Part shown: positions 42,730 to 53,439 of the stretch, piece by piece
How the letters are laid out: every line of letters starts with the position of its first letter
Numbering within the stretch: the first letter of the stretch is position 1
NCBI GenBank assembly: GCA_015179045.1
Contig: WHUZ01000136.1
Span: 46,801-110,800, forward strand
Length of the DNA stretch: 64,000 nt
Direction of reading: 5' to 3'
From: Kalaharituber pfeilii
Taxonomy: Eukaryota; Ascomycota; Pezizomycetes; Pezizales; Pezizaceae
Made by a program: the position numbers and the translations under genes
Notes under the pieces: model-generated
Told to the model about the DNA's origin: nothing
What the model saw: only the letters and a program-made list of their open reading frames with translations
Database searches by the model: none

Positions 42730-43987
42730 AACCTCTCCGGACAGGCAGATTCTGCCTGCCGCTCCCGGACCTCATCAGACGATAAACTTTACGCCATGAC
42801 ACTGTGACACAGGTACCAACATTGTGGGGTAGGTATGATCAGTTGTTGGTACAGGCATATGGCAAGACAAGACAAGTTTTAAAGTGGACTAGTGACGTAA
42901 GTGCGTACTGTGCCCACTGGCTACCAAATGTCGGCCCATGCTGTGATCTACTAGTTTGAATGCATGATTACTCAATTAAGTAAAAAATAAAAAATGGAAA
43001 AATAGATCTGAATTAATGAGCAGATGAAGAAACAAAAATGAAATTTTGGGTTTCCTGTAGTACCTCACTCTGTCATATTACTTGCTCATCAGTTCCGGTC
43101 ACTGCTGGTAGGCTTCGCCTTGCGCTGTCTGTGCTCGTAGGATGTTACATTTGGAGTACACTACTCCAGATGCACAAGAGCTTATTCATTTGCAGTGCAG
43201 AGCATTTTGAGGGTGTGCAATTGAGGTGCAGGTGTATGTAGTAAAAGGTTCAGGATATCCTGCAAAGCCTGACAATTTTGAAACTGCTGGATGAGCTCCG
43301 CTGCTTTACAGGTTTGAATTCTTCGCTAGAAAGATTGGCATGACATTGCTCTGTTTAAATAATTTTGTTCCGCATACAAGCTACAATCCTATCGCAGAGA
43401 CAAAAAAAAAAAATAGGTTACCTCACTACAATATGTGAAGTTGAGAATCCAGCTGGCGCCGTTTGGCCATGAGTCAATATTCAATGATCACAATCCGGCA
43501 GCTTGAGACATTGACGCTGTAGGTTCGGTTGATGTAGTTAATAGCCATCTAGGATGAATTAAAGTGATTGGAATTGGTGTCTGCAATTCAAACAATGGTC
43601 CAAGCTTGTTGTGACATGGAAGCGTGTATTGGTACAGTAAGTAATACTACTCATTACCAGCATTTGTTGCTGTAATAGCATGCGTTGGTTGAAAGGCTGT
43701 AGCTACATTGCTATTGACCAAGGCCCCCAAGAGAAACGCTGCTGTTTTCCCTACAAAACTGTCCTCTCAACAGAGAAGATACCCTGTTGCCACACCAGGT
43801 CACTGACCTCTCGCACGGACTCTGCCCAGCCTCTATTTTGCATCACTAAATGCTGGTAACAAGTACCAACATTTGATCTACCTACCCCACAATGTTGGTA
43901 CCTGTGTCACAGTGTCATGGCGTAAAGTTTATCGTCTGATGAGGTCCGGGAGCGGCAGGCAGAATCTGCCTGTCCGGAGAGGTTCCG
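42730..43987. mobile_element. Inverted-repeat element with arms of about 130 bp
   Basis: Left arm 42730-42860 starts GGAACCTCTCCGGACAGGCA. Right arm 43860-43987 is its inverse and ends GTCCGGAGAGGTTCC. Each arm contains the palindrome CAGGCAGAATCTGCCTG. The interior (about 1 kb) shows no transposase. No clear target duplication. Confidence 0.6.
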
Positions 43988-44099
43988 ACGAGAAGATACG
44001 GAATGAGCTGAATTTGATAGATGTGGCAGAACGAGCTGAGCTAGAATCAGCTGAATTTGACAGGTATGATAGGGCCCACTCGATGCAGTGTTCCCAACC

Positions 44100-44372
44100 G
44101 GCCAGGCTGCCAAAACGGCTGCCAACACGGCTACCGAAAGGGCTACTGAAAAGGCTGCTGAAATGGGTACTAAAATAGATCATGAAATGGCTACAGCCGA
44201 AATGGCAGCCGGAATGGCCGCTGAAATGGCTCCTGAAACGGCTACCGAAATGGGTGATGAAATGGCACCTGAAATGGCCGCTGAAACGGCTACTTCAATG
44301 GCTGCTGAAACTGCTGCTGAAATGGCTGCTAAAATGGCTATCGAAATGGCTACTGAAATGGCTAGGGCCGGA
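44100..44372 (+). repeat. 12-bp GCTGAAATGGCT array
   Basis: About twenty-two units (CTGCCAAAACGG and CTGAAACGGCTA variants), followed by GCTAGGGCCGGACATGCCTG and the satellite. Confidence 0.88.
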
Positions 44373-44655
44373 CATGCCTGTCAAATTCAGCTCATTCCAT
44401 CTCACCTTGCACCATCGGGTCGGGACAGCTATACATGTCAAATTCAGCTCAGGCCGTCAAGTCGTGCATGCAATTCGTGTAAAATTGAGCTCATTCTACC
44501 TCACCTCACGCCGTCGGCTCGGATCTGCCATACCTGTCAAATTGAACTCATTTTACCTCATCTCACGCTGTCCGGCCGCACCTGCTATACCTGTCAAATT
44601 CAGCTCATTCTACGCCATCACGTTGGGCGTGCAATCAATGAATCCAACAGGCCGT

Positions 44656-44830
44656 GATCTGCATGGGACTGAAACCGCCTGGACCGGCCTGATTGGCCTG
44701 GAACAGCCTGAATGGTCTGGACCGGCCTGAATGGTCTGGCCTGAACAATCAGGCCAAGCCAGGCCCAGAATTTCACGGTCCAGGCCGGTCCAGGCCTCTG
44801 GTTGGCCTGGCCTGGCCTGCCCTGTTGAAT
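44656..44830. repeat. GGCCTGRAY 10-bp repeat
   Basis: Runs of GGCCTGAATGG / ACCGGCCTGA on one side and GGCCAGGCC / CAGGCCGGTCC on the other, forming long imperfect inverted repeats. The same type occurs at 58262-58435 and 60815-61010. Confidence 0.8.
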
Positions 44831-44855
44831 TCATTGCCTGCAATACCTGTCAAAT

Positions 44856-44900
44856 AGGGCGGCATGCGAGTAATGATATTAAAAAAAAAAAAAAAAAAAA
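44856..44900 (+). mobile_element. LINE-A tail-only insertion
   Basis: Forty-five bases: AGGGCGGCATGCGAGTAATG, ATATT and poly(A), flanked by ATACCTGTCAAAT (44843-44855 and 44901-44913). Only half of the terminal hairpin was copied. Confidence 0.85.
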
Positions 44901-45989
44901 ATACCTGTCAAATTCAGCTTATTCTTCCTCATCTCACGCCATCGAGTGGGCCCTACCATATCTGTCAAATTCAGCTGATTCTACCTCAGCTCGTTCTGCC
45001 ACATCTATCAAAGTGAGCTCATTCTGCCACATCTATCAAATTGAGCTCATTCCACCTCATCCCATGTCGTCAGGTCGGGGCTGCCATACGTCTCATACTC
45101 ATCTCATATTTGCACTGTAGACTTGGGCCGGCCATACCTGTCAAATTCAACTCATTCTACCGCAACTTGCACCGTTGGGGCGGGCCGGATATGTGTGTCA
45201 AATTCAGCTCATTCTGCATTATCTCGTGCCGACAGCCCGGGCCTGCAATTCATGTAAAATTCAGCTCGTTCTGGCTCACCTCACGCCGTTGAATAGGGCC
45301 TGCAATTCGTGTGAAATTCAGCTCATTCTGACTCATCTCACGCCGTCGAATAGGGCCTGCCAAACCTGTTAAGTTCAGCTCATTCTGACTCATGTCACGT
45401 CGTCGAATAGGGCCGGCCAAACCTGTCAAGTTCAGCTCATTCTGCCGCATCTCATGCCGGCAGGTTGGGCCCGCCATACCTGTCAAATTCAGTTCATTGT
45501 GCCTGATCTCGCACTGTCAGGTCAGGCCGGCTATACGTGCCAAATTCAGCTTATTCTGTCCCATCTCGTGGGCCGGCCATACCTGTCAACTTCCTCACGC
45601 CGTCGGGTTGGGCCTTCCATGCCTGTCAAATTCAGCTCACTCTACCTCATCTCATGGCGGTAGGTGGGGCCTGCTATACCTGTAAAATTGAGCTCATTCT
45701 TCCTCACCTGAGCCCGTGGGGCCGGACCTGCCATATCTATGAAATTCAACTCATTCTGCTACATCTCATGCCGTCGGGCTGGACCTGTCATATCTATCAA
45801 ATTCAATGCTGGCGAGAGAGACCTGTTATACTTCTTAACTTAAGCTCAGGTTGCAGGACTACTTGGCACTTCAGCCCTTTAGCTTAGGTGCAAGTCATGT
45901 CAAATGCGACTGGGTTCAATCCGGCGCGAGGCGTAACCAGCAGTACTTACGACGAGTGGCCGCGATTCCTGTGCTATACATACTAGGTG

Positions 45990-46615
45990 GTTTTACAGTC
46001 AATTGCTATCGGGTTCGAGGTTGAGTTCGTGTACGCCAACTCACTCACTGAGTTCGCGTACGCCAACTGAGCTGGCACCGGGACCTCCAGTGAGTCCGCG
46101 TACGCCAACTCAGCTATCACTAGGTCCTCCAGTAAGTTCGCGTACGCCAACTCAGCTGGCACTAGGTCCTCCAGTGAGTTCGCGTACGCCAACTGAGTTG
46201 GCACTGGGTCCTCCAGTGAGTTCGCGTACGCCAACTGAGCTGTCACTAGGTCCTCCAGTGAGTTCGCGTACGCCAACTCAGCTGTCACTAGGTCCTCCAG
46301 TGAGTTCGCGTACGCCAACTCAGCTGGCACTGAGCCCTCCAGTGAGTTCGCGTACGCCAACTCAGCTGGCACTGAGCCCTCCAGTGAGTTGGCGTACGCC
46401 AACTCAGCTGTCACTAGGTCCTCCAGTGAGTTCGCGTACGCCAACTCAGTTGGCACTGGGTCCTCCAGTGAGTTCGCGTACGCCAACTCAGCTGGCACTA
46501 GGTCCTCCAGTGAGTCCGCGTACGCCAACTCAGCTGTCACTGGGTCCTCCAGTGAGTTCGCGTACGCCAACTGCCTCCTCTACTGCTGAGTTTGCGTACA
46601 CCAACTGCATCCTCT
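45990..46615. repeat. 42-bp palindromic minisatellite, second locus
   Basis: About fourteen units of the 21312 family with the same left joint (GGTTTTACAGTCAATTGCTA). A third, three-unit stub is at 55788-55960. Confidence 0.92.
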
Positions 46616-46621
46616 ACTGCT

Positions 46622-47183
46622 AAGGGGGGCTGCGGCAGAAGTGGAAGAGATTGCGCGCCGCGGAGAGAAAAGAAATGGGGGGCACAGTGATGGAGTGGAG
46701 AAGCGGGGCCGCAACGGCGTTCACGAGGTTGAGAACGGGAAAGGGGATGGGGAAGGAGTGGGAAGTCAGGATTGGGAACGCGATGGAGGGGAGTGTATGT
46801 GGATGTGGAGAGAAGCAAACGGCGGACCACCTGGCGTTCAGGTGTGAGGAGGTAGAATACTTGGAAGGATGGGGAAGGTGGGAGGACATTGACGACAAGA
46901 AATGGACGGTAGAGCAGGAGAACGGGGAGGTGGTGAATGCACTGGGAGAGTTTTTGGTTCATTAAAGGTGTAGGGGAAGGGGACGAATTTTTCGTTTGTG
47001 TGAGGGTAGCGGTGGAAGAAAGTTGTAGCTATTTTTATTGCCTCATGGAGGTGGGGCGGGGAGGGGTCGGGTTTTCGTTTATAGGCATGGTGGTGGAAGA
47101 GCTAGGGAGATAAGCCTGCCTCTGAGCTTCAAGGGTTTATACCCAGGGCCCCTGCCATTTTTTTTTTTTTTTTGTCACATGAC
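46622..47183 (+). mobile_element. LINE-B 3' fragment with rearranged tail
   Basis: ORF2 end at 46651-46965 (CGCGEKQTADHLAFRCEEVE ... GEFLVH) and 3' UTR as at 22276. After CCCTGCCAT the normal tail is replaced by poly(T)-GTCACATGAC, which is the tail end in inverse orientation. TCCTCTACTGCT flanks both sides (about 46610 and 47188). Confidence 0.75.
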
Positions 47184-47559
47184 TCCTCTACTGCTGAGTT
47201 CGTGAACGCCCACTGGGTCCTCTACTGAGTGGGCGTCCACTGAGTTCTTTTGGGTTTTTTTTATATCATTTATCGCTTACTCTACTGAGTTTGCGAACGA
47301 CCACTGAATCTTCTGAGTATTTGCCGTTGCGTAAAATGACCTATTTTCTACATGCACGATGAGGGCAATAAAATAACCTATAGATTTTCTACGATGAGGG
47401 CAATAAAATAACTTATAGCCTATCGGAAAAAATATTTATTTGCGTCCGGGTGCGTCCTTGCATCCTGACACATAGGCGCACTTACGCAAACTGATGAATC
47501 AGGACGCGGCACCCTGAACTGCTAACGTCTGGACAAAACGGCCGAGGCCCTGTATGCCT

Positions 47560-47850
47560 ATATGCAATGACTAGGTCTCTAGTATGCCTGGATGCAAGGA
47601 CCAGGACCCTGATATGCCTGAACACAAGGAGCCAGGCCCTCTATGTTCGGACGCAATTCGATTCAATTGCCAATGTTTATAATGCAATGGTTCGGACTCT
47701 CAACGTTCCTGATACAAGTATTCAGACCCTCAGCATTGATAATGCAAGTACTCAAATCCTCAGCATTAACAATGCAAGTATTTAGATCCTCAGCGTTCAT
47801 GATACAAGCCCTAGCATCGTTGGCACCCTGAATCTCATGGTCGGCCACTC
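47560..47850 (+). repeat. 30-bp minisatellite
   Basis: Imperfect units CCTCAGCATTGATAATGCAA + GTACTCAAAT, more decayed to the left. Unit is a multiple of 3, so the frame at 47567 is chance. Confidence 0.7.
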
Positions 47851-48019
47851 GCGCCTACTGCGGTTATTGCATAGATTTCAATTAACCACTTGTTTATTCA
47901 TTACTAGCTACTACCGCGATCTATATACAGGTATCCTTTCATTATTCCACCATTCCATGTCCTCATCTGTCATCCTACCGCTCCAGCGCATGCTCATCCC
48001 ACCGTAGATTACACTACCG

Positions 48020-48800
48020 CGGACATGTGATACCCATAGAATTCAGCTCATTCTGCATCATCTCGTACTACAAAAGAGCTCTGCCATACTAGTAGAATTC
48101 AGCAAATTCTGTATCATCTCGCATCGCAAAAGAGCCCTGCCATACCAGTAGAATTCAGCTCAATCTGCATCATCTCGTGCCATGAAAGGGCCCTAGCATA
48201 CCTATAGAATTCGGCTCATTCTGCTGCATCTCGTACCATAAAGTGGGACCTGTAATACTTGTCAAATTCAATTCATTCTGCTGTATCTTGCAACGCAGAA
48301 AAGATGTTGCCATACCTGTAGATTGAGCCCATTTCACTACTTCTCATGCCGTCAAGAGAGACCTGCCATACCTGTTAACAGAGCTCATTCTACCTCATTT
48401 CGAACCTGTAGATAAGCCCATTTTGCGTCGTCGAGAGAAGCCTGTAGCACATCAGATTCGGTCTATTCTGCTGCATCTCGTACTGCAGAAAGGGTCCAGT
48501 CATACCTGTAAATGAGCCCATCTCGTGCCGCGGAGAGGGTGATTTCATACCTATAGAATGAGGCCATCTCGTGCCTTCAAGATCGGAGATAGGCCTGCCA
48601 TATGTCAGTTTCAGTGCATTCTACTGCATCTCGTGTTGGAGAAAGGGCTCAGTAATACCTATGAAATGCTGCCACATGGAGGTTGTATTCTTTACATCAA
48701 CAAATATATTTTGTCAGTTTCAGTTCATTCTGCTACGTCTCGTGCTAGAGAAAGGGCTCAGTAATACCTATGAAATGCTGCCAGATGGAGGTTGTATTCT
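48020..48800 (+). repeat. 65-bp satellite, diverged array
   Basis: Units with CATACCTATAGAATTCAGCT and CATTCTGCATCATCTCGTAC. 48600-48700 and 48715-48815 are a recent 114-bp tandem duplication (GAGAAAGGGCTCAGTAATAC). Confidence 0.8.
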
Positions 48801-49053
48801 TCACATCAACAACCACGTTCTATTATTCCAGCGTATGAGCACGTTGTACCATGCCTTCCAAGTTGCCACTGAGGGGGCCTGTGTCAGCTCATGCCTTCTG
48901 GTAGTATCATAGCTGAATCGACATCCTAGGTGCTAGTGAATTTGACATGAGATGAGGGGTAATTCTAGTAGTGTCAACCAGTAAGCCCGAAGGCGCGTAC
49001 TGATCAATGCTGGTTAATTCTGGTAGTATCAACTAGTAAGCCCTAAGGCATAC

Positions 49054-49172
49054 TTTTTTTTTTTTTTTTTTTCCACTAAGCCATGGCAGGGTCCCTGGGC
49101 AAGCCCGAGACAGGCTAAAAGAAAATTCCTGTCTTACCATGCCGTTGACCCCCGCTTTCCTACCTTCTAGAC
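49054..49172 (-). mobile_element. LINE-B 3' fragment
   Basis: Poly(T), then TAAGCCATGGCAGGGTCCCT and about 90 bp of 3' UTR. It lies between copies of a GTCAACCAGTAAGCCCGA repeat. Confidence 0.55.
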
Positions 49173-49769
49173 CCTAAAGAGTTAACTAGACTACTAAGGG
49201 GTACTGATTAATGCTAATTAATTCTAGTAGTGTCAACCAGTAAGCCCGAGTTAATTCTGGTAGCATCAACCAGTAAGCCCGAGGGCGCACCTCTCAATGC
49301 TGGTTGCATTATGCTATAGCTATGAGTATCAGACGAATCACCGATGTGGAGCAAATGACCCAATGAGCTCAATGAGTAGCCCCACGTATGGTCTGATGAA
49401 GAGCCCAATATATGGTCTAAGGAGGTAAATTCAATAACAGCAGATTCCGGCGCCTCTTATTACACTAGTGTGATATTTATCCCAAATCAGCAATGTCCTA
49501 ACAGGGCAGCTCTGGCATACTGTGATGTTGCCAGATTGAGATAATGACTACCCTAAAGATATTGGGCACAATGGGCCAATTGAGTATATTGAGCATGCTA
49601 AGTATGGGTATGAGATACAGAGATTAGTAAATATTAGGCATATTAGGCATATTAAGTCTGTTCAATATATTAGGCGTAAATTTGCTGGAAATTGACCACT
49701 TTCACAGTACACGTCAGATATTAGACATATTGACCGCACATATAAGATGTAGAAAATATTGAGTATAAG

Positions 49770-49953
49770 ACAGTCCAAATTTTGTAATAGGGTGTACAAA
49801 TTCATGTTGTAAGAAAGTATTTGGACAGCTGATGTGATGAAATTTGGACAGCTGACATAATGAATTTGGGCCTGTTTTACTACCAAGTATACTAAAATAT
49901 GCTGAATACCACACAGTGCATAATATGCATCTATCTCCTATCCAAATACTATT
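49770..49953. mobile_element. Decayed MITE of the M1 family (M5)
   Basis: Retains AAGACAGTCCAAATTTTG, TTTGGACAGCTGA (twice) and CCTATCCAAATACT, but both ends are eroded. Confidence 0.6.
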
Positions 49954-50009
49954 TTGGCTGGCCTTCACAAACTGGGGCCGACTCCTTACTTGGCAGATAT
50001 GTGGTAAGC

Positions 50010-50190
50010 TGTAGGTGAAAATGCTACTGAAATGGCTGCTGAAATAGTAGCCAAAATAGCAGCCGAAATGGCTACTGAAATGCATGCTGTAGCTGAAATG
50101 GCTACTGAAATACATGCTGAAATGGCTGCTGAAGTGGCTACCGAAATGCATACTGAAATGGCTGCTGAAATGGCTGCTGAAATAGCTGCC
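50010..50190 (+). repeat. 12-bp GCTGAAATGGCT array (resumes at 51236)
   Basis: Interrupted by nested LINE-A insertions. The array continues at 51236-51350 with more C-to-T/G-to-A changes. Confidence 0.85.
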
Positions 50191-50228
50191 ATATCGCTAT
50201 AGCCCCCAGGGCAGCAAGCGATTAATGA

Positions 50229-51207
50229 CAACAACCCCCTACTACTAGCCATCCTACCAGCACTACCTGTGGATGCAGACAAGTTCGAGTTCGAGAATGT
50301 CATAGCTAATACCGAGGACGAGGGGTAGAACTCTGTCTACACTAATAGGAGTAGGATAGATTACAAGACAGGCCTAGGCACCTATGCAAAAGATACCTCT
50401 ACTTCTATATACCTAGGGGAACAGACTACTATCTATAATGCAGAACTCATTGCCATAAGTGAAGCATTACGCAATCAAGCTCGGGAACTCCTGATCATAA
50501 CCGACTCTAAGGTATCGATATCTAAGCTCCTAAAGATTACTCAGGCAGAGCCCACCCATAAAGGACTGGCAAAACTAGTTAGAGATGCCTGAAAAGTAAG
50601 AACAGACCAAGGTAATTAGGATGTTGCAGTGATATGGATCAAGTCCCATATAGGAGTCAAAGGGAATACCAAGGCAGACACAGCTGCCAAAATAGGCACA
50701 TGCCTCCCTTACCAAGATGAAACTATAACAGAAGATAGGATATGACAAACCTTGAGACATCAGTATGCCATAAAGAGAAACCGGCTAGGGCCCGGGCTCA
50801 GCTACCGTCCCTTAACAAGACTTGGAAGTCGATACATAGCTACACTAGCAGGAATACTGGGCGGCAAGTTACTATGGAAATGGCAGTACGAAATTGGGAA
50901 AGTAGACAGCCCAGAATGTCGATGGTATAGGGAGGAGGAGAAGACTACTGAATATGTGCTCACTAGTTGCAGGACATGGAAACGAAAGTGGCCAGGAGGC
51001 ATGTAAGACTTGGTCACTTCTCTGAAGAGCAAGGACATAAACCCACTTAGAGATATCTTGGAGTGGGCAGGGGCATAGGAGACACACAGGATGTTTTCTT
51101 ATTCCTTTTCTTCTACCTTCATATGTATCTAATTTCATGTAACTAATCTTACCATAGCCTCCAGGGTAGCATGCAAGTAATGATATAAAAAAAAAAAAAA
51201 AAAAAAA
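50229..51207 (+). pseudogene. LINE-A ORF2 RNase H fragment, RIP-like decay
   Basis: Longest LINE-A fragment (979 bp). It encodes a nearly whole RNase H domain plus zinc region: SVYTNRSRID, NAELIAISEAL, LIITDSKVSI, WIKSHIGVKGNTKADTAAK. Changes are of C-to-T/G-to-A type: the first catalytic Asp of YTDGS is Asn; Cys and His of the zinc motif are Tyr (CRWYREEEKTTEYVLTSC); four internal stops (TAG/TGA) fit Trp, Gln or Arg codons. It sits inside an older LINE-A tail, with duplications GCGATTAATGA (50218-50228) and GCAATTAATAA (51208-51218). Confidence 0.85.
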
Positions 51208-51399
51208 GCAATTAATAAAATAAAAAAAAAAAAAAGACTGAAATGGCAGCCAAAATAGCTACCAAAGTACATACTGAATAGGTTACTAAAATGGCTGCTT
51301 AAATAGCTACTGAAATGGCTACCAAAATGGCTAGTGAAATGACTAAGTCCGTCAATACTTACTGAGTTCAGGAATGTCCATTGAATCTGCTGAGTATTT

Positions 51400-51710
51400 A
51401 CTATTGCATAAAATGACCTATTTCCTACATATGCAGTGAGAATATTTTTGACATATTTCCTATGCACAATATGACCTATTTTCAATATGTGTGATAAGGG
51501 CATTTTCTATGTATTTGCCATGTATAAAATGGTTTATTTTCTACATGCTCTGTCTAGTACTTAATGGCTTTCATAGTACAATAGTTTTCTGCAGCGACTG
51601 GTATGCATGCTATTTTACCTAGCCTTGGCAAACTGGGGCCGGCTCCTTACTTGACATAGGTGTGGTATGCTAAGTCTTGAGCTAGTTGGAAATCACATTA
51701 GGGCCCTTCT
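51400..51710 (+). repeat. Diverged 58-bp satellite
   Basis: AT-shifted units (GACATATTTCCTATGCACAA) and the TTGGCAAACTGGGGCCGGCT joint seen at 16997, 24990 and 62200. Confidence 0.6.
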
Positions 51711-51716
51711 ATCACA

Positions 51717-51925
51717 TGTTACAGATTCACTGCAACCGTAGGGCAGGCGGTCAAAGGATATGACAGTATGCGCGTATATGTGACGTAGGCGATATGTGAC
51801 AGCCAGCTGCCAGTATCGCACTGATGAAATGTACTATAGTATATGAGAACTAGTGAGTATTGCTGGTCAAGTGTCTTTTTGGCCTAGTAGACAGTAACTT
51901 TCTGCATTTACCACCATCCATTATA
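51717..51925 (+). mobile_element. Solo LTR (LTR-1 family)
   Basis: Starts TGTTACAGATTCACTGCAAC, ends CATCCATTATA; 209 bp. Flanks TCACA (51712-51716) and TCACG (51926-51930), a 5-bp duplication with one G/A change. Confidence 0.7.
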
Positions 51926-51929
51926 TCAC

Positions 51930-52660
51930 GTATATGGCAGATAAGTATGTGAAATATGTTGAAAACTGGAGGATACGTTAAATACGTTGAAAATAGGCAT
52001 TTTGTACATATGAATTACGTCAGAAAATTGCCATTTTGTACCTAAATAGAATGGGTATGTTAAACACTATAAAAATTGACTTGTCGTACATGTAGAAACT
52101 AGACCATTTGGTGCACATTAAATACATCGAAATTGGCTCCTTGCATATGTAGGAAATAGACTATTTTACATATGTAAAATATGTCAAAAAATTGTCTTCT
52201 CTTGCCTGTGTGAGTATTTTAAATATGTAAAATGACGTATTCCACACGTGTGTGACGGGAGCATTTTAGATGCATTTACTAGGTGCAAAATACCCTATTC
52301 TATCTATATATAAGAAAACAATTTCCTGCCATATTTAATGTACTTATTCTATGCATACGTATAGATCCAAGTTCGATATATTTAATATGTACAAAATAGT
52401 CTATTTACTATACATACGAGGAGCTAATTTTCAATATATTTAATATATGCAACATAGTATATATGCGTGATAAGGGCATTTTCAATGCATTTAGGATATG
52501 CAAAGTAGTACGTGAGCTGAGGAAGCAATTTTCTAACATATTCAGCCTGCGCAAAATGGCCTATTCTACACATCTGCCATGAGTCAGTTTTCAAGGTATT
52601 AACATGTATAAAATTGCCTATTTTAGGTATGCATGATTTGCTAGCCTGGGGTATATTTCA
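51930..52660 (+). repeat. AT-shifted 58-bp satellite
   Basis: Strongly decayed units (ATTTTCAATATATTTAATAT). 52600-52740 resembles 30930-31030. Confidence 0.6.
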
Positions 52661-52873
52661 TATGCCAATTTCTATAGGCGCTCATTGCAAAAAAGGGGTC
52701 CCAGTGGCCAGGCCACATATACTCAGGGGTCAGGGTTAGCCTTCAGATGCATAAGAGCTGCATAACTGGGCATCTTGCAGATGCCTCATAGCAATACAAT
52801 ATAGTATGAATAATCGAACAAAAGTCTTCAGAACCTTATATGGGATTTATATACAAAAACTTCTATCATTAAA

Positions 52874-53020
52874 TTAATAAGGTGTCGCAGCCCCACCAGT
52901 AGCAATAATAGCTTAGAGTCTATCTAGCATACTCCTAACTAATGACAGCAATCTCTCATTCATTATTTTTTCCCATTCCTATTGTAGCTTTTCCTTCAGT
53001 ACCTCCCTGTCCTTAATCTG
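52874..53020 (-). pseudogene. Tc1/mariner transposase C-terminus, decayed
   Basis: Minus strand reads QIKDREVLKEKLQ, stop, EWEKIMNERLLSLVRSML, DRL, stop, AIIATGGAATPY and the terminal stop. The pattern EWE-x-I ... SM-x-DR-x-x-A-I-I-A-x-x-G-x-x-T-x-Y is the classic end of Tc1/mariner transposases. Two stops and no DDE core nearby, so a dead remnant. It could belong to the family that mobilised the MITEs with TA duplications, but that is unproven. Confidence 0.65.
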
Positions 53021-53439
53021 ACAGCAGACTTGCATCGTCACATAGTGTGATAATTCTAAGACACTCGCCTCATGTAGTCTCTCTATTCCAGAACTTGCTT
53101 GAACTACCAAAATTATCTTTTCGGGTTCCTTGTAGCTTTATTGCTGCTGTAACTTATACGCGTACCAGTAATAAAGCTTCTGTTGATAGTAAGTGTATAG
53201 CGACACATCTAAATTATATCCCTTTAGAGTGTCCAAACTCTTCGGCCTAGGGTTAAGATTTAGTTACTTTTACATATTTAGAGGACACATTAGATACCAA
53301 CGAGGAGTGACGATTTATAACATATATATATATAAGTATAGAGTTTGCCACTTGATCAGATTTGCCTATAATATTACTAGCACATAGTAACAACTGATGA
53401 ACTGACTTGTCATCTGAATCTGGTTGCTGGCACAGCACA

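Larger units (their letters stand above)
44373..45830 (+). repeat. 65-bp satellite, main array
   Basis: About twenty units: CCATACCTGTCAAATTCAGC, TCATTCTACCTCATCTCACG, CCGTCGGGTCGGGCCTG. Interrupted at 44640-44840 by a GC-rich GGCCTG repeat and at 44856-44900 by a LINE-A tail. Confidence 0.85.
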
